From Sinisalibacter lacisalsi (lineage in GTDB: Bacteria > Pseudomonadota > Alphaproteobacteria > Rhodobacterales > Rhodobacteraceae): a DNA stretch of 64,000 nucleotides. The stretch lies in the NCBI RefSeq assembly GCF_014640115.1, contig NZ_BMGI01000003.1, positions 124,001 through 188,000 of the forward strand. The letters run 5' to 3'. Every line of letters begins with the position of its first letter. Within the stretch, counting starts at the first letter, position 1. The notes beneath the pieces were generated by a model that was not told the origin of the DNA, did no database searches, and saw only the letters and a program-made list of their open reading frames with translations. A program made the position numbers and the translations under genes. This document shows positions 1 through 12,000 of the stretch, piece by piece.

Positions 1-1
1 C

Positions 2-3000
2 GAAGGGGCCTCCATCGCCACGTCACAGGCCGGGGCGGGCAAGGACGACGCCGAGGACGCGGAGACCGAGGACGACACCACGCCGCCCGACGGAGATACC
101 CCTGGCGACGGCGTGGCCAGCGAAAACGAACCCGAAACCCGCGAGCGCACCGAGGTGCCGACCAAGCTGCTTGGCATGCGCGCCGAGACCAATGCCGACG
201 ACCTGGCCGACAAGGAGGTCGACACCCAGGACGACAAGACCGAAGGGCAGGGTGGCAAGTCCGAGGCCGATGGCGCCAAGTTCGGCTTTGCCCTCGCGGG
301 GGATTTCTCCGGCCTGTTCGGGCGCAGCGACGCGGTGGCGCGGATCGAGCACGCGGGCGGGATGAACATCGTGCAAGACGCCAACGGCCTGGTCCCGGTG
401 CAGGTGACATCACGTAACGATCTCGCCCTGTTCGGCGGCGCCGGCGCCACGGTTTCGGGTGCCGGGAGCTTCGGGCTGGCGGCCTCGGTCGCGCTGAACG
501 GCACCCGCCGCTCGACAACCTCCGAACTGACCCTGCGCGCGCTCGATATCGACGAGGGCATCGTGCTCGTGAATGCGCTCGACCGCAGTGAGGTGCGGCT
601 TCTGGCGGCTGGCCGTGCGGGCGCGGGGGTGGATTTCTCGGTCGCGGGCAGCGCCGCGCTAGATTACGCGCGCACCGACGTTGCGGCGACCGTGGACGTG
701 GGGGCGCTGACCTGGGACGACGAGGCCGAGCGTGGTCTGGAGGTTTTCGCGGGCAATCGTTCGACGTCGGTGACCCTGGCGGGCGCCGTGCGTCCCGCGT
801 CGGAGACCGATGAAGACGAGGAAAGCGAAGACGAAAGCGGCGGCATTGGTATCGGCGTGGCCTTCGCCGGCCAGTTCGCACCGGAAACCGTCACCGCGAC
901 ACTCTCGGGCAGCGTCTCCACCCCCGGCGCGGTGAGCGTGAGGGCGGAGAGAACGGGCCGGGTGGATGCGCTGGCCTCCTCCTCCGGCGTTGCCGGCTCG
1001 TTCTCGCTCGCGGCGGCCGCGGCGGTGGCCGCGGTCGATCGCGAGGTTTCCGCGCGGGTTGACAATGCGTCGGTGTTCGCGGGCGCGTCCGTCACCCTCG
1101 AAGCCATCGACGAAACCCCGACCCGCCTGCGCGTCGGCTCCGAGAGCGAGTCGGACGGGATCAGCGCGGGGGCCGCCGGGGTCATCGCCGTCGAGGATCG
1201 GCGCACCCGCGCGGTGATCGACGGCAGCAGCGTTTATGGCCACGGCGCGTCCGCGCCCGACGTAATCGTCAGGGCGCGTCAGGCGTCGGATGTCGATGCC
1301 GTGCAGACCGGCGCGGGCGAGAGCGAGGATGGGTTCTCGGCGACCATCGGACTTGGCGTGCTGTTCAGCGACCGCACCACCCGCGCGGAGATCATTGAGA
1401 GCCATGTCGCCGATGGCGATGTGAGCATCGAGGCGGCGCAGGCGGGCAATCTGCATAACCGCCAGGGCGTGGTCAACGCGCCGAATATCGGCGGTTCGCT
1501 GGGTGTGATCGTGACCCGGCTGACGTCGGATGTCGCGGCGCGGTCCGAAAACAGCGTTCTGGCGGCCAACGTTGGCGCGGTGTCTATCTCGGCGACCGAG
1601 CAGTCTTCGCTCCTGTCGCGCGCGGCCAAGACCGGGAAGGGCGGATCGTCGATTGACGTCATGGTGGCGACCGCCACCCTGCGCGGCACCCTTGCGGCCG
1701 AAGCGGTGGGCGGGACCATCGCGAGCGGGAACCTTGCCATCCGGGCCGAGGAAAACAGCCGCCTCGCCGCAGCCGCGATCGCCCGCGCCTCGACCGATGG
1801 CGTCGGTGGCACCGGCGGCGTGGGCTATGCGGCCAACCGGCTCGACGTGACCGCTCGCCTGGCAGCCGGCGCAGACGCGCTGGCGGGCGGCGCCACCGTG
1901 CAGGCGCTGGCGACCAGCGCGATGAGCGGCACGGTCGTGGGCGTCAACATGGGCGGCGGCACCTTCGCCGGCAGCATCCAGGTGGCATGGCTCACCGCCA
2001 ACCGCTACGTGCGGGCGCTGGCCGAACTTGAGGATGTACAGCTTGTCGGTGATCTCACGGTCGAAGCCCGGCGCGAAGACAAGCAGGTCGGCATCGGGGC
2101 GACTGCGCAGGAAGCGGGGGCGTCGGTGGGGATCGCCGGGAACATCCTGCAGACCGGCGGGCGCACGCTTGCCGAGGCGCGGATTGCCGGTGACGTCGAT
2201 ATCGCCGGTGACCTCGAGGTTGCCGCGCATGACGCCTCGAAGGCGGTGAACGTCGCGGTCGGGACCGCCTCCGGGTCGGGCGGGTTCAGCGCCGTCGGGT
2301 CGCTGGCCTATGTGCAGATGGGCCGGTTGCCCGCCGGGGCGCAGCCCGCGGCCGTCAACGCGCGCAGCGCCGATCACGAGACGGCCATCGAGGGCGTGCG
2401 CGATGATCTCGGCGACGAGATGGCCGGGGTTGCCGGCCTGGAGGCCAGCGAATTGCGCCGCCGCTTCGATCTTGCCATCGAGGCGCGGGTCGCCATCGAG
2501 GATGCGAGCGCGCTCACGGTGGGTGGCGCAACCGGGATCCTTGCCACCGACGCGCGCCGCGTGGCGGCCATCGCCGGCCAGCTTCAGGTCAATTTCTCTA
2601 CCGGTGGCGTTGTCGAGAAGGCACTCGACGTTGTGTCGATCGACGAAAACGGGGTTTCGGTCTCGATCAGGGATGTCGCCAGCGCGGCGATGACGGAACT
2701 GGTGTCGATCTATCTCGGCTCCGGCGGTGGCGGCGACGACGAAAACGATGCCGGCATTTCGGAAGCGGGCGCCGAGGCGGCTGCGCGCGAAGGGGAAGCG
2801 CCGGCGCCCGACGGTGGCCCGGATATTGGTGACGACAACGGCGGCGATGGCGATGGCGGCAGCGGCGGCGTCTCGGTCGGCGCCTCGATGGGCTGGGCCC
2901 GGCTTGGCGGCCTCGTCGCCGCCGATCTCGTGCTCGGCGCGGGTGCCGGGGCGGCACTGGGCGATCTGACCATCGACGCCTCCTCCGAGGCCCGCGCGGC

Positions 3001-6000
3001 GGGCGTCTCGGTCGGGGCGATGGCGGGCGGCACCAACCTTGGCGCCGGCGCCGGGATCAGCCGGCATGATCAGCTGGTGCGCGCCGGAATGACCGGCGTC
3101 GGTAACAGCATCGCCGCCGGCCGGGTTGCGATGGACGCGGCGAGCGATGGCCGCTCATGGGCGATCGCCGGGCAGCTTGCCGTTGGCGACAGCGGCGCGC
3201 AGGTGGGCGGAACGCTCGCCGTGTCTGACATTGACGCCCAGACCCTGACCCGGATCAGCGGCGTGACGCTCGACACCTCTGCCGCCGCCGCCAACCATAT
3301 CGAGTTGCACAGTTCCGACACGTCCTCCTCGCTCGCGATGGCGCTGACGGGCGGTGTGTCGGCCGGCGGCAGCGCGGTGTCGCTCTCCGTCGGCGTCAAT
3401 ACCGCCAACAGCCTCACCCGGGCGATCGTGGAGAACGCGACGCTGCGCGCGGGCGGCAATGTCATCATCGCGGCAGACCGCGCGCAAAGCCTCAACAGCT
3501 TCGTTCTGCAGGTGGCGGTCGGCGGCAGCGGTGCGGGCGTGGGGGCCTCGCTATCCGTGGCCCAGCAGAAGGGCCGCAGCGATGCGCTGGTGCTCGACAG
3601 CGAGATCGAGACCGGGCGCAACCTCGTCGTCGCCGGCACTGGCGCGAGCAGCATGGGCTCGGCCGCCGTCGGCGTGGCCGCGGGCGGATCGGCGGGCGTG
3701 TCGGGCTCGGTGGCGATATCGCTCAAGGAAGACGCCGTGAATGCGCGGATCGAGGGCAGCGATGTTTCGGCCGGTGACACGGTGCTCGTGCGTGCGCTCA
3801 ACGGCGGCGAGATGGGCAGCGCGGGTGGCGGCGACGACAGCGTTCTGGGCCAGCTCGGCGCGGGGAACTTCAATATCGCCGTTGGCGGTTCGGCGGGGAT
3901 CGGCGTGTCGGTCGCCGTAGTCAAAAGTGCCGCGACGATCCGCTCGGAGATCGTCGGCAGCACGCTGCGTGCGCGGCTCTCGGCCCCCTCCGGGATCGGC
4001 GCCGGGGTCGACACGATCCGGCGATCGGCGTCGAGCGACGACTGGTTCACGCGCGGCAGCGCCAACCGGCAGGGCGTGATCGTCGAGGCCGACAACGAAA
4101 CCCGCCTGCGCGCGGCGAATGTCACGCTTTCGGCGGCGGGCACGGTGGCGGTTTCCGCGCTCGTGCCGGTGATCCTGCAACGCGATGACGTTGCGGCCCG
4201 GATCGAGGATAGCAACGTCGAAGCCGGGGACGCGGATGCAACCGTTCAGGCGTTCAATGCCAGCGGTATCCGCACGGTCTCGGTCGTGGGGGCGTTCTCC
4301 GGCGGCGCGGGCGTTGGTGCGCTGGTCGAGGTTGCCTCGCTGAAGAAGAAGACCCGGGCCGAGATCGTCGACAGCGATGTGAAGGCCGGGGGCGATGTGG
4401 ATGTCGTTGCCGCTTCCCCGGAACGGCTCAACAAGTATTCCCTCGCGGCGGGCGGCGGTGGGTTCGCCGGCGTTGCCGGCCTGGTGGAAACGCTCGTCAC
4501 CGAGAACGAAACGCTCGCGCTGGTGGATCGCAGCCGGATCATCGCCGGGCGCGATATCGGCGTCGAAACTGCCGCGCCGCGCCAGATCAACCACACCGGG
4601 GCGACGGTGGCGGTGGGCGGCGTGGCCGGGATCGCGGGCACGGTGATGGTGATCAACGCGCGTGACACCGGGTTTGCCGGCACCACCGACGATTTCAGCG
4701 CCGGGGGGGCCAGCACGCTTCTGGCCGGGCGCGACCTGACGGTGCGCGCCTCGTCGACGCTGAGCGTGGGCACGACGCTTGCCAGCGGTTCCGGCGCCGG
4801 CGCGGTGGCGATCGGCGGGCAGGTGCTGGTCACCTCCTTCTCGCAAAGCGTGATCGCCCAGATCGGCGACGGCACGGTGCTTAACGAGGACGGCGCGGGC
4901 CTGCCGCGCGACGTGACGATCGAAGCCCTGCAGGCGTTCGATCAGACGATCACCCTCGGCAGCGTCGTGGCCGGTGGCGCGGCGGCGATCGGCGGCAGCG
5001 TCGGCGTGACCAACATGCGCAATACGGTCTCCGCGCGGCTGGGCCGTGGCATCGACCTTTCGCTGACGCGCGATTTCACCATCCTTGCGGAAGGGGTGCG
5101 CGATCTTGATGCGACAGCGGTTGCCGGCGCCGCAGCGGGCGCCTTCGCGATGCAGGGCTCTGTGCTGGTCGCCACCTTCGCCGGATCGACGGCGGACCCG
5201 GATTCCGACGGCTACATGGATCGCGTTGGCGATGATATGAGGGGCGATCCCTTCACCGCCCGGGTCGATGACGACACCGACTATGACGGCAGCGGGCGCA
5301 TGGATCTTGGCGACAGCCAGCTTGGCGGGATCTTTGCCGAGGCGCGGGGCGATCGCCAGTCGGTCGATTTCGAGGCGCTGCGCCGGACCGCGCAGTCGGA
5401 CGTGATCGAAACCCGTATTGGCGTCGGCACCCGGATCGCTGCCGGTGGTATGGTCGATATCGGCGCGCGGGAAGGCGGTGACGTGCGGATGCTCACCGGC
5501 GCGGTCGCGGTCGCGGCGGTGGGGGTTTCGGCCGGGGTCTCGGTGCTGCGGCGCTACTCGAACGTGCAGGTCAACATCGACGGCAACGTGGCGATCAATG
5601 GTCAGACGGTGTTCATCGGGGCCAGGGCCGAGACCGACGATGGCAACGTGAACGCCGTTGCCGGTGGCGCCGCCCTGCTCGGCTCCGGCAGTGCCGCCGT
5701 TGCCAGAACGCAGGTGGAGCGCCGGGTGCAGACGCGGCTGTTCGACGGTGTCGCGATCAGTTCCGGCCTCGGGCTGACGTCGATCACCGCCAGCGAGGTG
5801 GGGGCCTCGACCGCGCGGACGATCACGGCGAACGTGGGGGCGGTTGCGATCGGCCTGGCGACGGCCAACAGCAGCCGCAGTTCGACGGTGACGCTCGATC
5901 TCGGCAACGTCTCGGTCAGTGGTGGCAGCCTCAACCTCAGGGCGTTCCGGAGCGGCGACACCAGCACCAGCGCCATCGCCGCGAGCGGCGGCATCGCAAG

Positions 6001-9000
6001 CGGATCGGGCAGCCTGAGCCTTGCGCGGGATCTGTCGGAGGTCACCGTCACGATGGACGGGGCCGATCTGACCGGCCTCGACGAGATCAACATCGGGGCC
6101 ATGAATACCGGCACGACCGAGGCCGGCGCCTTCGGGGTGAACGTCGGCGCGGCAACCGCCGGTTTGTCGAGCGCCACCGCCGAACGCGAGGCGGTGAGCC
6201 GGATCGCCGGGCGCGCCGAGCTGCGCGGCGGCTCTGCCAGCGTGATCAGTTCCGACGCGGGCGGGCTCATTCCCGGCAACGCCGCGCTGGTCAAGGCAAC
6301 GGGCGAGGGGTCGAACGGCGGCGCTCTGTTCGGCGCGGGCGCCGTGTTCACCAAGGTGAAGAACACCGCCACCAGCGAGGTCGATCTGCGCCTTGGTGCG
6401 GTCAACCTCGATGGCGATCTTTTGGCGGACGCGCGCAGCAACACCCGGCTGGAGGCCTTCGGCAACGGCAACACCGCCTCGCTTGGCCTGGCGCTCGGCT
6501 ACGTGAAAACGCAGGCCGACAACCGGTTGACCAATCACACCCACCTGCGCCTCGATACTGGCATGACGGTCGGCGGCCGGGCCGACATTCTCGCCACCAG
6601 CCGGGGCGACACGAAATCCGCCGCGATCTCGGGCATCGGCGGCGGCGTGACGGTTCAGGCCTCGGAATCGACCCTGCACCTGCGGCCCGACAGCGAGGTT
6701 TCGGTGCAAGGCGGGGCCATAAGCGCGCTCGGCGGCGTTCGGATCGCCACCGACCGCGCGCTTGGCTACCAGAACCTTGGCGATGCGCGTGCGGCCAGCC
6801 TCGCGAACTACTCCGGCGTGCGGCTCGACACCGAGATCGACGCCCGCCTCCATACCGCTCTGAATGCCGATATCACCGCGCCCTCCATCGAGGTGCTCGG
6901 CCTTCAGTCGATCGTGCCGGTGAGCGGCGATTTCAACGCGCGCGCGAAGGTCGGCAGCGTTGTGTCAGGCAGTTCCATCGAAACCGATTTTTTCATGCGG
7001 TTGGATGCAAGGGTGGAAGTGGCGCCGAACGTCGCATTGCGGCAACTGACCGGGCGCTACCTGGGCGGCTCCGGCGTGCGCGTCGGCCTGTTGCAGAACC
7101 TCGTCCTGCAGGATCGTGCCACGCAACTCAACCGGGGAGTCTACAACCGCCCGGGCGCCGATCTGGGTGGGACGCTGGAGCTTGCGCAATCGGCGGTGCG
7201 GCTCGATTCGGTGCTGGTCGAGGCCGAGGACGATATCGTCGTCTTCAACAGGGCCGACATGACGGCGACGACGGAAGCGGTGGTGTCGAACACCTCGACC
7301 GCGGGCAACGTCAACGCGCTGACCTATACCCGCCTGACCGGCGAACAGGCGACCTCGATCCTCGGCAATACCCGGCTGACCTCGACCCGAGGCAACGTGC
7401 GGCTCTGGACCGGGCGCGACGAGACGCGTCGGCAGATCGTGCAGCTCAACGCCGAATCGCGGTTGATCCGCAAGTCTGGCCTTGTCGCATTCCGGGACAC
7501 GCAGGCGCTCGTGCGGTCCGAGTTTGATGCCTCCATGACCGTCGACAGTGGTGTGCGGGCGATCGCGGGGCGCGATGTGAGCCTCTCAGGCGACCGGGGA
7601 TTGACCAATTTCAACGGGTTCTGGCAGCAGCTCAAGGCCAAGGGCTCCCCTGACGGCGATGCGCTGTTCGAGGATGTCACCATCGTTGAAAGCGGCGGCG
7701 GTGCGCTCGATTTAGGACGCGGGCGGATGCACATGGACGGGCGCGCGACGGCGGGGGCCTTCGGCAGCGTCGTGGTCACCGTGGCCGGCGATGGCAGCGT
7801 GCAGGCCGAGGGCGACGTGGAAGAGCCTTCGGTGCGGATCGTCGAGAACCAGCTTCGCAACGCCGCGCTGGTGAGTTTCATCGCGCAGCAGAAAGCGGCG
7901 CTGGCGCAGCTGAAGAAGTTCGGGGACTGGCAGGATCAGGCGCAGATCACGCGGCTGGAAGCCGAAGTGGCCAGCCTCGAGGCCCGGCTGGAGCGGCTCG
8001 GTGGCGCGGATGCGCGCGGCGACGTGGTCGTGGTCGACCCGCTGTTCGCGCAGGGTGGCAACATCGACATGCGCACCGACACGATCACCGGCAATGGCGT
8101 GATCCGCGCGAAGGGCGATGCCGAGATCCGGGTGACGAACGAAAGCGCGATGACGATGGAGGTGCGCGGGGGGCAGATCCCGTTCCGCGATGTCGGGCGC
8201 ATTTCGATGAACGGGATTGACGTTGCCGATACGCAGGCCTTGCGCGCGGCGACGAAGGACTCGACCGCGACCATCCTGCTCGAAAGCACGCTGGCGGCAG
8301 GAACCGAGCCGATGATCCGCCTGCGCGGCACCCACGTGGCGCTCGACGGCCCGCCCGCCGACCTGGTGGTGTCGGGCGATATCGAGAACCTCGCGGGCAC
8401 GATCGAGGTCACCAGCCTCGACGGCTCGGTGCTGGTGCTTGGGGCCGAGATCGCGGGCAAGTCTGTTCTTGTCAATTCGGGCGGCGATTTCTTCCTGTCC
8501 GGCGCCGCCGAGGTGACAAGCCCGGCGCGCAACCCCGAAGGCGTCTACCGCTCGTTCTTCGAGACCTACGAGAACATGGGGCCGATTCAATACCAGAACT
8601 ACCGCGCCGGACTGCTGCCCGCAGGGCTGGAGCCGTTCTCGGTCGATCGCAGCGCGCAGGGCCGAATCCGGGCGCTGGGCGGGGTTCACATCTTCGCCGA
8701 CGTGCTCAACATCGACGGCACGATCCAGTCGGGCGAAACCGACTGGCGGCTCGATGTCGCCGCCAGTTTCGCCGACCGGCTGCGGCTGCTGACCGAGGCC
8801 GAGATCGGCGGGCGTGACCGCATCCTCGTCTACGACGCCTTCAACACTGGCGACCAGCTGGGCAAGGAACTTTCGCCCGAGCTCGTGGTGCTGCCGGGGC
8901 TTGGCTCGGCCTACCGCCCCTACGTCACCGGCAACGCCTCGGTCTGGTTCAACGTCGAGGACGGCACGCTCGAAGTGGAGCCGATGCTGACCAAGGGCGG

Positions 9001-12000
9001 CTATATCGAACTGGTGGGCCGGATGGCGTCGACCGGAGGGCACGCCGGGCCGGAAGGCCGCGCGCAACTGATCGCCGCGAACGGCTATGGCCACATCACC
9101 GTCGACAATCACTCCGACATGCCGATCGTGTTCAACGGCCTGTCCACCAGCGCCGAGCCGATCACCGGCGAGATCCGCATCACCGATCTGAACGACGTGT
9201 CGCTCCAGACCGCGCTCGTCAACGGCTTCATCCTCGAAGCCCTGGGAGACCGCTACCCCACGACGGTTTACCGCAAGAGCGGCAATTTCGTCGAAGTCAC
9301 CCGCGAGGTGCTGGATTACGAACTCAACCTCCAGCCTCAGGGCACGGTTGTTCCCAGCGCCAGTTTCTTCGTGGAAGAAGAGGTTTCGCTGGTCGCGCCC
9401 GATGCCGCCCGGTTCGACCCCGCCTCGCAGATGGCGTTCGAGATCCTGCGGGCGAAGATCGGCAGCAGCGATGAGGCGCAATTCGATCTCATCACGCCGC
9501 TCTCTTTCTCGCAGGCCGGGCTGGACGCCGATACGCCCTATCTCTACCGCCGCGAGTTCGTCACCGATGACGACACCGGCGTAACCTGGCGGGTGCATTC
9601 GCATCGCCTCGCCGCCAACCGGCCGATCGACATCCGCTTCGCCGGGCAGAACAACGGTGCGATCGAGATCACCTCGGTCGGCGATGTGCGCCTCGCGGCC
9701 GGTGTCTACAATCGCAGCGGCGCCACCTCGATCACCTCGCTTGGCGCTCTGGGCGGCGGCACCGCCGGCAACGCGCCGCTGGGCGGAAACCTCGTCACGC
9801 TGGGCGACGGCGTGCAGATCGTGGCCGCCGATCTCACCCTTCGGGCCGAGGCGGGCGATATTCTGGGAGCGAGCTACAACAGCTTCTCGCGCACCGTGGG
9901 GGCCACGAACTGGGGGCAGTTGATCCGGACCGGCGATACCACCCGCGAAACCACGGGCGTGGCGCTGATCGACCTTGCCGATGGTGCCATCCTCAGCGCC
10001 GAGGCGACGGGCGACATCTTCCTGCGCGAAGTGACGGGCGACATGGTTCTGGGCTCGGTTGCGGGCGCGCGGGTATCGCTCGAAGCGCCCGGCGCGATCC
10101 TGTCGGGCGGGGCCGGCGTCAACCTCGCCGGCGACCGGGTGGAACTGACGGCGCAGCACGGTGGCATCGGCACGTCGGTGCGCCCGCTGGCGGTGTCGAG
10201 CGCGTGGCTCGATGCCCGGGCCGGGCAGGATATTCACCTCACCGTCCCCACCGGCAACCTCGGGATCGGCCAGATCGCCGCGCCGGGGCGCGACGTTCAC
10301 ATCAGCGTGGCGCAGGGGTCGATCTTTGACGCGAACCCCGACGACGGGCTCGATCTGCGGGCCGAAGCGGGGCTGGTGGACGTGCTGTGGAACGAGCTTG
10401 GCCTGTTCGACAACGGCTCCGATGGAGCAGAGGCGCGGATCGCGGGCCTCGCGCAGAGCGAGGCGGCGGCAGACCGGACCGATTATTTCTTCTACTGGGG
10501 CCTTCGCGCCATCGACAAGGGCCGCGACGAGACCGGCGCATGGATCTATGACGACCTGGGATACGATCCCGGCTTCGCCTTCTCCTATCAGCCGGAATTG
10601 CGTGCGGCCCTGCTTGGCGAGGGTTTCAGCGAGGCCGAAATTGCCGACCGGGAAACCGAACGCACCGAGGCCTACCACCGGATCCACGCGCTCTACGGCG
10701 ACGAGCCCTATGATCCCGACCGTGATTTGGCCCCCGAGGGCGATCGTTTGGCGGCGCTCACCGAGGATCTCTTCCTGCTGGAAACCCAGCTTCAAAGGCT
10801 GGTGCGGCGCAACCTTGTCGAGCCGCTGACGGATGGCGAGATCCGTCCGGAAGCCGCCAATATCGTCGCGCGCGACCTGTATCTGGACGCCGCCTTCGAT
10901 ATCGGGCGCGCGTTCGAACCGGTCAATCTCGCACCCGGCGACGAAACCCCCGATGGCGCGCTGGCCGCGCTTTGGCAGGCCGAACGCACCCACATCACCG
11001 AGGAGGCCGATGGCTCGATCACCCTGCGCGGGTTCGATGACCTCGATGTCGATCTGAGTGGCGATCTCGTCGCGGGGGCGGCGCAGCGGGTGATCGTCGG
11101 CACCGATGGCGATCTTCGGGTCGCCCTCGTCGAGGGCGGAGCCGAGGTCCGGCTCTCGGCCGGGGCCAGCATCATCGACGCCGCGCCGGGCCGCGAGATT
11201 GCAAGGATCAGCGGCAACGAGATCCTGCTCGAAGCGCGCGCCGGCGGTATCGGCGGGGCGTCGGCCCCGCTTTCCGTCGCCACGACGGGCGCGGGCGCGG
11301 CGCTTGGCGGGTCGGCGCCGGAGGGGATCTGGCTCACCGGACCGGGCGATCTCACTCTCGGCGCGTTGCAAACGCCGGGCCCGCTCTTGATCACCCTGCC
11401 GAAAGGGGCGCTGCGCGCGCGCGCCGGACTTGATCGGCCGCACCTCACCGGCGGCGAGGTGACGCTCTCCGCCCTGACCGGCATCGGACTTGGTGGCACC
11501 GGGCTTGTGGCCCCGATGATCGCGCCGGATAGCGGCGCCAACCTGACGGTGTCGCTCGATACCGAAGGGGATATCGCCTTCGACATCGCCGACGGGGCCA
11601 GCATCGTCGCAACCGGGCTGGCAGCGCCGATGGGCAATGTGACGGTTGGCGGACCGGGCACCTTCACCTTCATCGAAGACATGCTGGCGCGTGGAAATAT
11701 CATCCTGCGCCCCGGCGCGCTCAACCTTGGCGAATACGTGCTGGAAACGGTCAGCGGCGAGCTCGAGCTGGATCTCCCCGGCGCGTTCGTCCTCGGTGAG
11801 AGGGCGCGACTCGCGACCAACGGCGGCGATCTGAGCCTTTCGCTTGGTGGTGATTTCACGCTGCTCGGCCAGATCGACGCGGGCACGGGCGTGATTGAAT
11901 TCGAGATCGGCGGCGCGGTGACGGGCGCCGGTGTGTTGCCGCAGATCACGGCCGAAAAGCTTGTCCTGAACGCCGGTGGCGAGGTGTCTGGCAGCGTTGG

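Noticed and set aside
113-115. GTG at 113 as the start of the adhesin gene
   Set aside because: The frame is open to the window edge and the sequence before 113 is the same acidic linker, so the gene begins outside.
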